A stretch of 7,397 bases of DNA from Calditrichota bacterium (GCA_008501545.1 QQUM01000342.1:1-7397); one strand, 5' to 3'; shown: positions 1 through 7,251, counted from the stretch's first letter. The notes: generated by a model not told the origin, from the letters alone. A program made the numbers and translations.

Positions 1-570
1 ATGCACACCTGTTGTTGTTTCCTCTGAAATACCGATAATGTTTATCATATGTTCAGCAAAACGATCTTCGTGCATCATGTTCGTCAAATCACCACCATCA
101 TCCAGAATGAGTGTAAAGCCTTCTTCACCCCAGCCGGTGATCGTTTGTTCGACACACCAGTCATATTCTTCTTCGGTTTCCCCTTTCCAGGCGAAGACCG
201 GAATACCCGCGGCAGCAATTGCAACAGCAGCATGATCCTGAGTTGAAAAAATATTGCAGGAAGACCAGCGAACTTCTGCTCCCAGCTGCACAAGAGTTTC
301 AATAAGAACAGCCGTTTGAATCGTCATGTGCAGGCATCCGGAAATTCGTGCACCTTGAAGGGGTTTTGAGGCACCATATTCTTTGCGGAGCGCCATGAGT
401 CCGGGCATTTCGCCCTCAGCAATATCAATTTCCATACGTCCCCAGCGTGCCAAGTCGGAAAAGACCTTGGGATCTTCCATCGCTGCTTTACAAACACGAA
501 AATCTTTTTTCCCGGTTGCAGCAGCACCGTTGCCATTCACAGGTGTAACTTCTGGTGTGATAGTTTCCAT
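1..570 (-). CDS. ahcY: S-adenosylhomocysteinase (adenosylhomocysteinase), N-terminal 190 residues, cut by window edge
   Basis: This cytosolic enzyme splits S-adenosylhomocysteine into homocysteine and adenosine with a tightly bound NAD. It removes the product inhibitor of methyltransferases. The frame is open from an ATG at 568-570 to base 1, giving 190 codons, so the C-terminal NAD-binding half lies beyond the window. The translation carries [18 protein letters not shown] (76-93), [18 protein letters not shown] (102-119), [11 protein letters not shown] (126-136), [11 protein letters not shown] (154-164) and [10 protein letters not shown] (181-190). H81, D158 and E184 match the human substrate-site residues His55, Asp131 and Glu156. 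The gap between GGDLT and ISEETT is 17 residues, as in the animal enzyme, so the ~40-residue insertion of many bacterial forms is absent. The first ~20 residues are a poorly conserved extension. An AGAGGAAA ribosome site lies just upstream of the ATG. The gene follows metK by 50 bp with no terminator between, which suits co-expression of the two methyl-cycle enzymes. Confidence 0.97.
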   Translation of the reverse strand, partial: METITPEVTPVNGNGAAATGKKDFRVCKAAMEDPKVFSDLARWGRMEIDIAEGEMPGLMALRKEYGASKPLQGARISGCLHMTIQTAVLIETLVQLGAEVRWSSCNIFSTQDHAAVAIAAAGIPVFAWKGETEEEYDWCVEQTITGWGEEGFTLILDDGGDLTNMMHEDRFAEHMINIIGISEETTTGVH

Positions 571-620
571 AATATTTCCTCTATTAAATCAAAACAGTCT
601 ATAAAATTCGAGTTAATAAA

Positions 621-1748
621 TTACTGCAAATCATTCATTCTGTTGGTTTCTTCCCAGGTGAACCCTTCTTCATTTCTTCCAAAATGCCCATAACTTGCCG
701 TGCGTTTGAAGATGGGATTGCGTAATTTCAGTGTTTCTATAATTCCGGCAGGTGTTAAATCAAAATTTTTGGTTATCGCACGTATGATTTCTTCTTCCGG
801 TTTTTTGCCAGTACCAAAAGTATTTACAGCAATCGAAACGGGCTCTGCAACGCCAATCGCGTACGCCAGTTGAATTTCGCAGCGTTCGGCTAATTGGGCA
901 GCAACAATATTTTTCGCGACGTAACGCGCCGCATATGCGGCAGAGCGGTCAACCTTTGTCGCATCTTTACCGGAAAATGCACCACCACCGTGGCGACCGA
1001 GACCACCATACGTATCAACAATTATTTTGCGACCTGTTAAACCTGCATCACCTTGCGGACCACCAATGACAAACCGTCCGGTCGGATTTATATGGTAATT
1101 TATATCGCCGGTTAAATAATTCTCCGGAATAACTGGCTTGATTACATTTTCGATGATATCATGATGAATATCTTTGTTATCAACATCAGGATCGTGCTGG
1201 GTTGAAATGACAACAGTTTCGACACAAACCGGTTTGTCATCTTCGTAGCGAACACTTACTTGTGATTTTCCATCAGGCCGAAGATAGGGAATTGACCCAT
1301 TTTTACGAACTTCTGCCAATCGGCGTGTGAGTTTGTGTGCCAGTATGATGGGCAACGGCATGAGTTCATCTGTTTCATTGCTTGCGTAACCGAACATCAT
1401 CCCCTGATCTCCTGCTCCTGCCTTGTCAACACCCATCGCAATATCAACGGATTGCTGATCGATGCTTGTGAGTACAGCACAGGTTTCGTAGTCAAAACCG
1501 TAATGGGCATCCGTATAACCGATGTCCTTTATCGTCTGGCGAACAAGAGTCGGAATATCAACGTATGTTTCCGTGGTAATTTCACCACCAACCAGTGTAA
1601 GTCCGGTAGTGACAAATGTTTCGCACGCAACACGTCCAAACGGATCGTCCAGCAGTACTGCGTCGAGAACGGCATCAGATATCTGATCCGCTATTTTATC
1701 GGGATGCCCCTCAGTTACTGATTCTGAAGAATATAATTGGGCTGCCAT
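621..1748 (-). CDS. metK: S-adenosylmethionine synthetase (methionine adenosyltransferase)
   Basis: This cytosolic enzyme makes S-adenosylmethionine from methionine and ATP, releasing phosphate and pyrophosphate, and depends on Mg2+ and K+. The 375-residue product is close to the 384 residues of the E. coli enzyme and looks complete. Visible signatures are [20 protein letters not shown] (8-27, with catalytic-site H15, D17 and K18), ACETF (41-45, with the K+-site glutamate E43), [12 protein letters not shown] (111-122, the first PROSITE-type signature), [20 protein letters not shown] (221-240) and GGGAFSGKD (254-262, the second signature). The ATG at 1746-1748 starts one residue or so from the usual family start, and an AAAGGA ribosome site lies about 8 nt upstream. 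It sits 61 bp after ptsI and 50 bp before ahcY, in the same direction. The 61-bp leader is too short for a SAM-I riboswitch and shows no strong hairpin, so control probably comes from the promoter further upstream, or from an unrecognised site. Identity is not in doubt. Confidence 0.98.
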   Translation of the reverse strand: MAAQLYSSESVTEGHPDKIADQISDAVLDAVLLDDPFGRVACETFVTTGLTLVGGEITTETYVDIPTLVRQTIKDIGYTDAHYGFDYETCAVLTSIDQQSVDIAMGVDKAGAGDQGMMFGYASNETDELMPLPIILAHKLTRRLAEVRKNGSIPYLRPDGKSQVSVRYEDDKPVCVETVVISTQHDPDVDNKDIHHDIIENVIKPVIPENYLTGDINYHINPTGRFVIGGPQGDAGLTGRKIIVDTYGGLGRHGGGAFSGKDATKVDRSAAYAARYVAKNIVAAQLAERCEIQLAYAIGVAEPVSIAVNTFGTGKKPEEEIIRAITKNFDLTPAGIIETLKLRNPIFKRTASYGHFGRNEEGFTWEETNRMNDLQ

Positions 1749-1809
1749 GAAATAGTCCTTTCACAGAGTATTAAGCAAATGAAATAATAGATTGTTATTA
1801 GGATTCAGT

Positions 1810-3582
1810 TTAGAAAATCAGATCTTTAAATTTTCGCTGCATATAGCGTTGAATAAATTTTTCAACTTCAGCGACTGTAGAGAATGTAAGTGCTTTTTCG
1901 GCAATTTTTGCCGCCTCTTTAAAATCTGTCGCACGTATAATTTTTTTAATTTCAGGTAATAACATCGGTGAAACACTTAGTTCGTCGATGCTTAATCCAA
2001 TCAGAATAAGCGTCGCCAGTGGATTACCTGCCATTTCACCACACATTCCAACCCAGGTTCCCTTCTGGTGCGCGGCGGAAATGATATTTTTAATCATGCG
2101 TAAAACAGCTGGATGCAAATCATTGTAAAGATACGCGACACGTTCATTTCCCCTGTCAACTGCGAGCATGTACTGGACGAGATCATTCGTACCAATGCTT
2201 ATAAAATCGACTTCCTCAGAAATTTTGTCTGTAATAAGTGCAGCTGCTGGAACCTCTATCATCGCGCCAATATCGATTTTGGAATTGAACGCTTTTTTTT
2301 CTTCCCGCAATTCGTCTTTTGCCTGTTCCAACAATTTTTTTGTATCGAATAATTCACTCATACTCGAAATCATTGGAAAAAGTAACTTTACATGGCCAAA
2401 TGCTGAAGCGCGTAAAATTGCTTTTAATTGGGGTAAAAAAATTTCCGGCTCCTGCAAGCTGATCCGAATAGCCCGATACCCAAGAAATGGATTTGATTCA
2501 CTCTCAATATGAATGTTTTGTGGGTCTTTATCGCCGCCAACATCCAATGTACGAATAATGACAGGATGCGGATTTAATTTTTCGACGACTTTTTTGTACT
2601 CAATAAATTGTTCTTCCTCGGAAGGCAAATCATTTCGTGCAATATAGAGGTAATCCGAACGAAACAAGCCTATCCCACGTCCACCATATGCCATTACATT
2701 TTCTGCTTCATCAGTAAATTCTATATTTGCAGCCAATTCAATATCTTTGCCGTCAAGTGTACGCGCGGGAAGATTTTTAATTTTCGTCAGTTCGAGATTG
2801 ATCTTATCAAGTTGCTCACGCTTTTTGTGATAAAACTCGAGTGTTGCATTGTCCGGATTGATGAGAACTGTTCCATCATTCCCGTCGAGAATGATTCTAT
2901 CATCGCTTTTTATATATTTGGTAAGATAGCGCAAACCACTGCAAGCCGGTACGCGAAAAGAGCGAGCGAGAATGGCTGAATGGCTCGTTCTACCCCCAAC
3001 ATCAGTTGCGAAACCTGATATTTTATGTCTATCCAGAGCAATCGTGTCCGATGGTGCTAAATCGTGCGCTACAATGATCGCAGAACCTTTCAAGCTGCGC
3101 AGGAAGTCGGTTTTATCGCCCTGAATACAGCGGACTACCCGCCGTCTGATATCACGTAAGTCAACCGCTCTTTCACGGAAATATTCCTGGTCAGTGAGCG
3201 CCAGTTGACTTTGGTAGCGTTCCAATATGCTGTAAAATGCAAAAGCAGCGGACCGTAAGTCCAGACGTATTGAGCGTACGGTATCTTCCAAAAGCATGGG
3301 ATCGTCAAGAATTAACTGGTGTGTTTCAAAAATTTGTGCATTCGATTTGCCAATTCGGCGCTTCGTTGAAACAAGATCAGTGGCAAGTTGCTTTTTAACC
3401 GTCGCTATGGCATCATGAAATTTCTCAATTTCCGCTTCTACTTCATCCTGCTGAATATTCTTCCGGCTGATTTTAACATGTACACCCTCGAGAACAAAGG
3501 CTTTGCCTATTGCGATACCTGGCGAAACCGGAATACCATAAAAGCTGTATTCAGCATTTATCTTATTGGCTTTAATCTTCAT
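1810..3582 (-). CDS. ptsI: PTS enzyme I (phosphoenolpyruvate-protein phosphotransferase)
   Basis: Enzyme I takes phosphate from phosphoenolpyruvate onto a histidine and passes it to HPr, the first step of the PTS, in the cytosol. I chose the ATG at 3580-3582 (590 residues), because an AGGAAA ribosome site ends 4 nt upstream. An in-frame TTG at 3595-3597 would add five residues but would place that site inside the gene. In the 590-residue numbering, the N-terminal helical and phosphohistidine domains hold YGIPVSPGIAIGKA (15-28) and GGRTSHSAILAR with active-site H201. The C-terminal barrel has GLFRSDYLYIARNDLPSEEE (305-324, R308), IIRTLDVGGDK (342-352, R344), AMIEVPAA (E443), GTNDLVQYMLAVDRGN (464-479, N466, D467, R477) and GMCGEMAGNP with active-site C514. 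All residues expected for PEP binding and catalysis are present. A Ser-Asp replaces the common Thr-Glu after R308. It is a plain enzyme I with no GAF or EIIA fusion, slightly longer than the 575-residue E. coli protein. Its start overlaps the ptsH end by 11 bp, which suggests translational coupling. Confidence 0.97.
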   Translation of the reverse strand: MKIKANKINAEYSFYGIPVSPGIAIGKAFVLEGVHVKISRKNIQQDEVEAEIEKFHDAIATVKKQLATDLVSTKRRIGKSNAQIFETHQLILDDPMLLEDTVRSIRLDLRSAAFAFYSILERYQSQLALTDQEYFRERAVDLRDIRRRVVRCIQGDKTDFLRSLKGSAIIVAHDLAPSDTIALDRHKISGFATDVGGRTSHSAILARSFRVPACSGLRYLTKYIKSDDRIILDGNDGTVLINPDNATLEFYHKKREQLDKINLELTKIKNLPARTLDGKDIELAANIEFTDEAENVMAYGGRGIGLFRSDYLYIARNDLPSEEEQFIEYKKVVEKLNPHPVIIRTLDVGGDKDPQNIHIESESNPFLGYRAIRISLQEPEIFLPQLKAILRASAFGHVKLLFPMISSMSELFDTKKLLEQAKDELREEKKAFNSKIDIGAMIEVPAAALITDKISEEVDFISIGTNDLVQYMLAVDRGNERVAYLYNDLHPAVLRMIKNIISAAHQKGTWVGMCGEMAGNPLATLILIGLSIDELSVSPMLLPEIKKIIRATDFKEAAKIAEKALTFSTVAEVEKFIQRYMQRKFKDLIF

Positions 3583-3838
3583 CGAATTTCCTGTCAAATA
3601 ATTCAGCTAAAGATTTTAATGCCGCATCTTCATCTTCGCCATTTGCAGAAATAACCAATTCTGCGCCCATTTCCGCCGCCAGCATCATGACGCCCATGAT
3701 ACTTTTGCCATTAACCATTTGTGAATCGCGACTTATAAAAACATCGGATTTAAATTTTGCTGCGGTTTTTACAAACAAAGCAGCTGGTCGGGCGTGGAGA
3801 CCTAATTTATTCTGGATTTCTAATTTGACTTCTTTCAT
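3572..3838 (-). CDS. ptsH: Phosphocarrier protein HPr
   Basis: HPr accepts phosphate from enzyme I on a histidine and hands it to enzymes II or to PTS-controlled regulators. Starting at the ATG at 3836-3838, the product has 88 residues and begins MKEVKLEIQNKLGLHARPAA. This puts the active-site histidine at exactly position 15, in LGLHARPAA. The second conserved block, VNGKSIMGVMMLAAEMG (42-58), puts the serine at exactly position 46, the regulatory site used by HPr kinase/phosphorylase in organisms that have it. Both positions agree with the classical HPr numbering, which is the main reason for this start. A longer reading from the ATG at 3869-3871 would add 11 residues unlike HPr. Neither start has a strong ribosome site; the shorter one has AAGGTA directly before the ATG. 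The gene is 48 bp downstream of the prenyl synthase and overlaps ptsI by 11 bp. Function is secure and the start is moderately sure. Confidence 0.95.
   Translation of the reverse strand: MKEVKLEIQNKLGLHARPAALFVKTAAKFKSDVFISRDSQMVNGKSIMGVMMLAAEMGAELVISANGEDEDAALKSLAELFDRKFDED
3587..3592 (-). promoter_or_regulatory. Ribosome binding site deciding the ptsI start
   Basis: On the minus strand AGGAAA is followed by TTCG and then the ATG at 3580-3582, which is normal Shine-Dalgarno spacing. It supports the ATG over the in-frame TTG at 3595-3597, which has no comparable purine-rich site at a usable distance. The site lies inside the 3' end of ptsH. Confidence 0.7.
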
Positions 3839-3886
3839 TACCTTGGGATACCATATTTTTTTATTTAACATCCAACGTACATGAAT

Positions 3887-4894
3887 TTACGCTTTACGGT
3901 TCAGGACAAGATTTAAAAATGCATCGAGGTAGGTTACGTCTGCTTTAGTGCTAATTTCCCTTAGCGCCTCTTTTGCTGAAGAAAAATAATCTGCAGCTAA
4001 TTCCCTCGTGTGTTCAATCGCGCCAATTTCAGTAAAAATATCTTTTACTGTTAAAATGTCGTCATTCTCTATATTGGGTTTTTCGTAAATCGCTCGAATT
4101 TTTTTTACCTGAGTATCTGTTCCTTTTTCCAATGCATGAATTAATATATACGTTTTTTTATGCTGTTTAATATCACTACCAAAATCTTTTCCAATTGTAT
4201 GTTGATCTGCAGTAATATCGAGCAAGTCATCCTGGATTTGAAAAGCAATCCCGAGGCTCCAACCAAACTGCTTAAGATGTTGAATGTTAATCGCATCCGT
4301 ATTCGCAAGCAAACCACCTATTTGTGTGCACATACTCAGCAGACAAGCTGTTTTCTTTCCAACCATTTCAAGATATTCATCAGCCAGTACATCGTCGCGT
4401 TTTTCAAATTCAATATCAAGAGCCTGCCCTTCACATACTTCGATAAGACCTTGTGTAAATAGTTTACTCACGGCCAAAATTCTCTCAGATGCTGTCTCGA
4501 GGAGTGTTTCATAAGCCAGGGCGACCAGCCCGTCGCCAGAAAGCAAGGCAATATTTACATCCCATTTATTATGGACAGTGGCTCTGCCCCTGCGCGTATC
4601 ATCCCGATCCATAATATCATCATGAACAAGTGTAAAATTATGCAATAATTCAAGAGCGGCGGCGGCGGGTATGGCATGCTCTATGGAGCATGCATAGGCC
4701 TCTGCCGTCAAAAGAGTTAGTGCTGGACGCAGCCTTTTTCCATCTCCCGACATTGTATAGTGAATTGGATCATATAAACTGAATGGGCGACGAGGATTGA
4801 TTTTGGCGGATAAATAATTCTGAATGCGTTTTTTGTAATCAGCTAACTTATCTGATAAATCTATACTATTTTCGGTATTTTTTATGTTATTCAA
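3887..4894 (-). CDS. trans-isoprenyl diphosphate synthase (short- to medium-chain, FPP/GGPP type)
   Basis: Members of this cytosolic family condense isopentenyl diphosphate with allylic diphosphates to make isoprenoid precursors. The 335-residue reading has GDGKRLRPAL (50-59), the first Asp-rich motif DDIMD (92-96) in LVHDDIMDRDDTRRG, GKKTA (179-183), the second Asp-rich motif DDLLD (222-226) in FQIQDDLLDIT, and IGKDFGSDIKQHKKT (234-248). Both metal-binding motifs are intact, so it should be active. The first motif is the plain DDxxD form. The fifth residue before it is F87 and the fourth is T88, a pattern known from type I GGPP synthases, so I infer a C15-C20 product rather than a long quinone tail. 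The start is odd: no ATG exists in frame before M48, and M48 lies just before GDGKRLRP. The upstream in-frame stop is at 4949-4951. TTG at 4892-4894 is the best available start, though no clear ribosome site precedes it. It is probably first in the unit with ptsH, ptsI, metK and ahcY. Confidence 0.93.
   Translation of the reverse strand: MNNIKNTENSIDLSDKLADYKKRIQNYLSAKINPRRPFSLYDPIHYTMSGDGKRLRPALTLLTAEAYACSIEHAIPAAAALELLHNFTLVHDDIMDRDDTRRGRATVHNKWDVNIALLSGDGLVALAYETLLETASERILAVSKLFTQGLIEVCEGQALDIEFEKRDDVLADEYLEMVGKKTACLLSMCTQIGGLLANTDAINIQHLKQFGWSLGIAFQIQDDLLDITADQHTIGKDFGSDIKQHKKTYILIHALEKGTDTQVKKIRAIYEKPNIENDDILTVKDIFTEIGAIEHTRELAADYFSSAKEALREISTKADVTYLDAFLNLVLNRKA
4674..4693. repeat. Perfect 8-bp inverted repeat inside the prenyl synthase gene
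   Basis: GCATGCTC (4674-4681) and GAGCATGC (4686-4693) are exact inverse complements around the 4-base spacer TATG. It codes for residues near 68-74 (ACSIEHA) of the prenyl synthase, shortly before the first Asp-rich motif. No T-tract follows on either strand, so it is not an intrinsic terminator. It may be a chance product of codon choice. Confidence 0.6.
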
Positions 4895-4958
4895 TGTACA
4901 TACATTTTTAATAGAAGTTTGTTGTAATGTGTTGTATTCACCACAAAATCAAGCCCTG

Positions 4959-4987
4959 AAAATAGCTAAAATGATTCAGATAGTCAA
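4959..4987 (-). promoter_or_regulatory. Candidate sigma70-type promoter for the prenyl synthase-ptsHI-metK-ahcY unit
   Basis: On the minus strand a -35-like TTGACT (4982-4987) and a -10-like TATTTT (4959-4964) are separated by exactly 17 bases. That is five of six and four of six matches to TTGACA and TATAAT at optimal spacing. Transcription would begin near 4952, leaving a leader of about 57 nt before the TTG start at 4894. It lies between the terminator at 5078-5108 and the first gene of the downstream unit, the only space where a promoter for it is expected. If the organism uses a Bacteroidota-like sigma factor, the consensus could differ. Confidence 0.5.
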
Positions 4988-5006
4988 GTGAAAGTGTGAG
5001 GTGTGA
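4986..5006 (-). repeat. Three tandem heptamer-like repeats abutting the -35 element
   Basis: Read on the minus strand, TCACACC (5000-5006), TCACACT (4993-4999) and TTCACTT (4986-4992) follow each other without gaps. The first two differ at one base and the third is degenerate. The last overlaps the putative -35 box at 4982-4987. The position suits a regulator site, but the repeats are short and could be chance. The rest of the 4895-5077 spacer shows no gene. Confidence 0.35.
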
Positions 5007-5077
5007 AGTTAAGGAGTAGTTACAAAAAGCAATGGTTTATCTGGAATTGTGTGGTTTCATCCTATTTGGTTCTATAC

Positions 5078-5108
5078 AAAAAAAGGAGCTATATGCTCCT
5101 TTTTTTTT
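5078..5108 (-). terminator. Intrinsic terminator after the ABC ATPase gene
   Basis: GGAGC (5085-5089) and GCTCC (5095-5099) form a stem around a 5-base loop (TATAT). It is flanked by seven A residues (5078-5084) on one side and nine T residues (5100-5108) on the other. Read on the minus strand, the hairpin sits 22 bp after the stop codon of the ABC ATPase and runs into a T-tract, as expected for a Rho-independent terminator. Because both flanks are A/T runs, it could act in both directions, but no plus-strand gene ends here. Confidence 0.9.
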
Positions 5109-5129
5109 AAATTCAAAATTTAAAAAGAT

Positions 5130-5837
5130 TTATACAACTTCCATCTTTTTATTTGTTTTCTCAACCTTTATATCCTGCTCTATCTTGCCATCGCGGAGAC
5201 GAACAATGCGGTTTGCATGGTTGGCAACGCTTTCTTCGTGTGTAACAATAATTATTGTGTTGCCGTTTGCATGCAAGGTTTCGAATACCTCCATTATCTC
5301 ATTACCGGTTTTGGAATCAAGATTTCCTGTTGGTTCATCCGCAAGAATAATGGATGGGGTATTTACAAGAGCACGAGCAATCGCAACTCGCTGTCTTTGC
5401 CCTCCGGAAAGTTCGTTGGGCTTGTGATGCATACGGTCAGAAAGATTCACCTGTTCCAGCGCATGTATTGCGTTTTTTCGTCTGCGTGTTGTTGAGATAC
5501 CAGAATAAACCAGAGGCAGCTCAACATTGTGCAGTGCAGTCGCACGTGGGAGAAGGTTAAAAGTTTGAAAAACGAAACCAATTTCTCTGTTTCTTATTGA
5601 AGCCAATTGGTCATCATTCATTTCGCTAACACGTTCGCCTGCGAGATGATATTCACCACTTGTCGGGGTATCAAGACATCCGAGAACATTCATTAATGTT
5701 GATTTTCCAGATCCGGATGGACCCATTATGGCAACGTACTCATTTTTTTCGATGCTGAAATCAACACCGTCCAGAGCCCTAACCTCTATTTCTCCAATGG
5801 TGTATATTTTTCTCAAATTCTTGACTTCAATAAGCAT
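5130..5837 (-). CDS. ABC transporter ATP-binding protein, LolD/MacB (o228) family
   Basis: This is a stand-alone nucleotide-binding subunit that would power an inner-membrane permease, acting on the cytoplasmic face. The 235-residue protein contains Walker [10 protein letters not shown] (39-47, K45), the Q-loop Q91 in [11 protein letters not shown], the ABC signature LSGGQRQRV (143-151), Walker [13 protein letters not shown] (163-174, with catalytic E168) and the switch histidine H200 in IIVTHE. The phrase [20 protein letters not shown] and the GEYHLAGE stretch are typical of the MacB/LolD group, which drives lipoprotein release or mechanotransmission-type efflux. A lysine-rich tail (225-232) follows the conserved domain. 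The ATG at 5835-5837 has a good ribosome site (AGGAG, about 6 nt upstream). It begins 27 bp after the TolC-family gene and is followed by a terminator. That pairing favours an efflux (MacB-like) role over LolCDE, but no permease is in view, so the substrate is unknown. Confidence 0.93.
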   Translation of the reverse strand: MLIEVKNLRKIYTIGEIEVRALDGVDFSIEKNEYVAIMGPSGSGKSTLMNVLGCLDTPTSGEYHLAGERVSEMNDDQLASIRNREIGFVFQTFNLLPRATALHNVELPLVYSGISTTRRRKNAIHALEQVNLSDRMHHKPNELSGGQRQRVAIARALVNTPSIILADEPTGNLDSKTGNEIMEVFETLHANGNTIIIVTHEESVANHANRIVRLRDGKIEQDIKVEKTNKKMEVV

Positions 5838-5864
5838 GATTTCTCCTGCGATTTGTTGAATTTC

Positions 5865-7232
5865 TTATTTCAAATCACCCATGAGCGACGCCAGCTGGGC
5901 TTCATAAATTTTTGTATCATATTTTGCGCGGACGAGGGTGCTTTTCGCACTTGTCAAGATTGATTGGGCAGTTAAAACATCCAATAGTGTACCTGCACCA
6001 ACCCGGTAGCGTTCTTGTGCTAATCTCAAATCTTCCTTTGAAGACAGGAGATTACTCTGGTTTATATTCGCAATTTGCCTGTAGGCCTCGAGATTATTCA
6101 AGGCATTAACGACCTGGCGTTTGATATCTCGTTGCGTATAATCCAAATTTTCGGAAGCAATACGATAGTTGTATGTTTGACGTTCAACATTTGCAGCATC
6201 ACGGAAACCTGAAAACAGATTGTAGTCAAGACTGATACCGAAAGAGATTGTCCAATCTTTATCAAAGCCGGTGTAAACTCGATCCAATTGATCATTTCTT
6301 CTGGCGTAAGATGCTGATGCACTTACGGTTGGAAGAAATGCATATTTTGCACTTTTCCGTCCATGGCTTGCTGCAATCATTTCCGATTTATATCGTTGCA
6401 TATTGGGATTTGCTGCAAGTGCCCTACCGAGGACATCATCAAAATTGTAAACTTTTGCCGGACCCACATCTTCCATATCGACTATATCCAGCGGGGTATC
6501 CGCTTTTCTTCCCAAGATTATATTTAAGTTCGTACGAGCCTCTTCAACAATTGATTTTTGGGATAACAAACTAATTTTTTCTCTCCCCAAAGTAGATTGT
6601 GATCTATAGACATCCGCCTGTGCAACTGAACCAATCTCATACATACTTTCCGAACGCTTTAGCTGCTCTTCGTACTGCTTGACAGATTCTTCGTAAACTT
6701 CAACCAATCGTTGGGCTTTTAACAGATTGAAATAAGCATTATGTACGTTGTAAATTGTTGATTGTACTGTGGATTCCAGCATTTTTTCAGTCGCATCCCG
6801 TGACGCGGTGGATTGTTTGATATTGTTGTATGTTTGACCAAAATCAAATATTTGCTGGCTTAGACGGAAGGACATGTTATTTGAATTATAGCTCACCTCA
6901 TCAGATACCGCCTTTTTGATTGCATAAGTAACATTGCCGTTTTCATCGAGACCTGTCGGAACCCGGTCAAGGTATTCGCTTGGTCCAACGCGGGTTTGGC
7001 CTGAATAAAGGCTGGCTGAAACAGAAGGGAGTAGTGCAGATCTTTGTGAAGTAACGTTGCTTTCAGCTATTTTCACTTGGTAACGGGATGTTGCAATTTG
7101 TGAATTTCGTTCCTGTGCAATACTAACGCATTGATCTAACGTCAATGGCTTATTTTGTGATAAAACAGGGGTTGCAAAAATCCCCAACAAAATGGTGAAT
7201 GCAACTGCATTTAATGCAAATCGGCGAGTCAT
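5865..7232 (-). CDS. TolC-family outer-membrane efflux protein
   Basis: Proteins of this family form trimeric outer-membrane channels with a long periplasmic tunnel, joined to an adaptor and an inner-membrane pump. The 455-residue product starts with a signal peptide: RR at 3-4, a hydrophobic core at about 6-20 and a likely cleavage after VLS at 25. There is no lipobox cysteine. Two OEP repeats are visible. The first opens with LTLDQCVSIAQERNSQI (30-46) and LPSVSASLYSG. The second opens with FDDVLGRALAANPNM and LPTVSASASYARR, and ends with ERYRVGAGTLLDVLTAQ, a hallmark of the family. Length and architecture match TolC/OprM-type proteins. The ATG at 7230-7232 is supported by the signal peptide and by a full AAAGGAGG Shine-Dalgarno sequence 11 nt upstream. 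It leads the two-gene unit with the ABC ATPase. The exported substrate cannot be inferred. Confidence 0.95.
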   Translation of the reverse strand: MTRRFALNAVAFTILLGIFATPVLSQNKPLTLDQCVSIAQERNSQIATSRYQVKIAESNVTSQRSALLPSVSASLYSGQTRVGPSEYLDRVPTGLDENGNVTYAIKKAVSDEVSYNSNNMSFRLSQQIFDFGQTYNNIKQSTASRDATEKMLESTVQSTIYNVHNAYFNLLKAQRLVEVYEESVKQYEEQLKRSESMYEIGSVAQADVYRSQSTLGREKISLLSQKSIVEEARTNLNIILGRKADTPLDIVDMEDVGPAKVYNFDDVLGRALAANPNMQRYKSEMIAASHGRKSAKYAFLPTVSASASYARRNDQLDRVYTGFDKDWTISFGISLDYNLFSGFRDAANVERQTYNYRIASENLDYTQRDIKRQVVNALNNLEAYRQIANINQSNLLSSKEDLRLAQERYRVGAGTLLDVLTAQSILTSAKSTLVRAKYDTKIYEAQLASLMGDLK

Positions 7233-7243
7233 GGCTTCGACTT

Positions 7244-7251
7244 CCTCCTTT
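7244..7251 (-). promoter_or_regulatory. Strong Shine-Dalgarno sequence of the TolC-family gene
   Basis: AAAGGAGG on the minus strand is a near-complete complement to the 16S rRNA 3' end. The distance to the ATG at 7230-7232 is 11 nt, slightly long but workable. It is the strongest ribosome site in the window and confirms this start. Confidence 0.75.

Noticed and set aside
84..536. Two small minus-strand open frames (84-302 and 324-536) at the left end
   Set aside because: Both are alternate-frame readings of the edge-truncated ahcY gene, whose own frame gives an unmistakable product.
571..620. SAH riboswitch or terminator between metK and ahcY
   Set aside because: Fifty A/T-rich bases with no stem-loop; too short for the known SAH riboswitch.
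1335..1721. Plus-strand open frame of 128 codons opposite metK
   Set aside because: It is fully antisense to a strongly conserved gene and has no recognisable product.
1749..1809. SAM-sensing riboswitch ahead of metK
   Set aside because: The spacer is only 61 bp, A/T-rich, and shows no paired-helix pattern of the SAM-I type.
3839..3871. Eleven extra N-terminal residues on HPr from the ATG at 3869-3871
   Set aside because: The extra residues are unlike HPr, and the shorter start puts His and Ser at the classical positions 15 and 46.
5032..5427. Plus-strand open frame of 131 codons starting in the spacer
   Set aside because: It runs through the terminator hairpin and then antisense to the ABC ATPase, its only purine-rich site is about 15 nt from the ATG, and its product resembles nothing known.
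6098..6322. Small minus-strand open frame inside the TolC-family gene
   Set aside because: It lies in another frame of a well-supported gene and has no family features.
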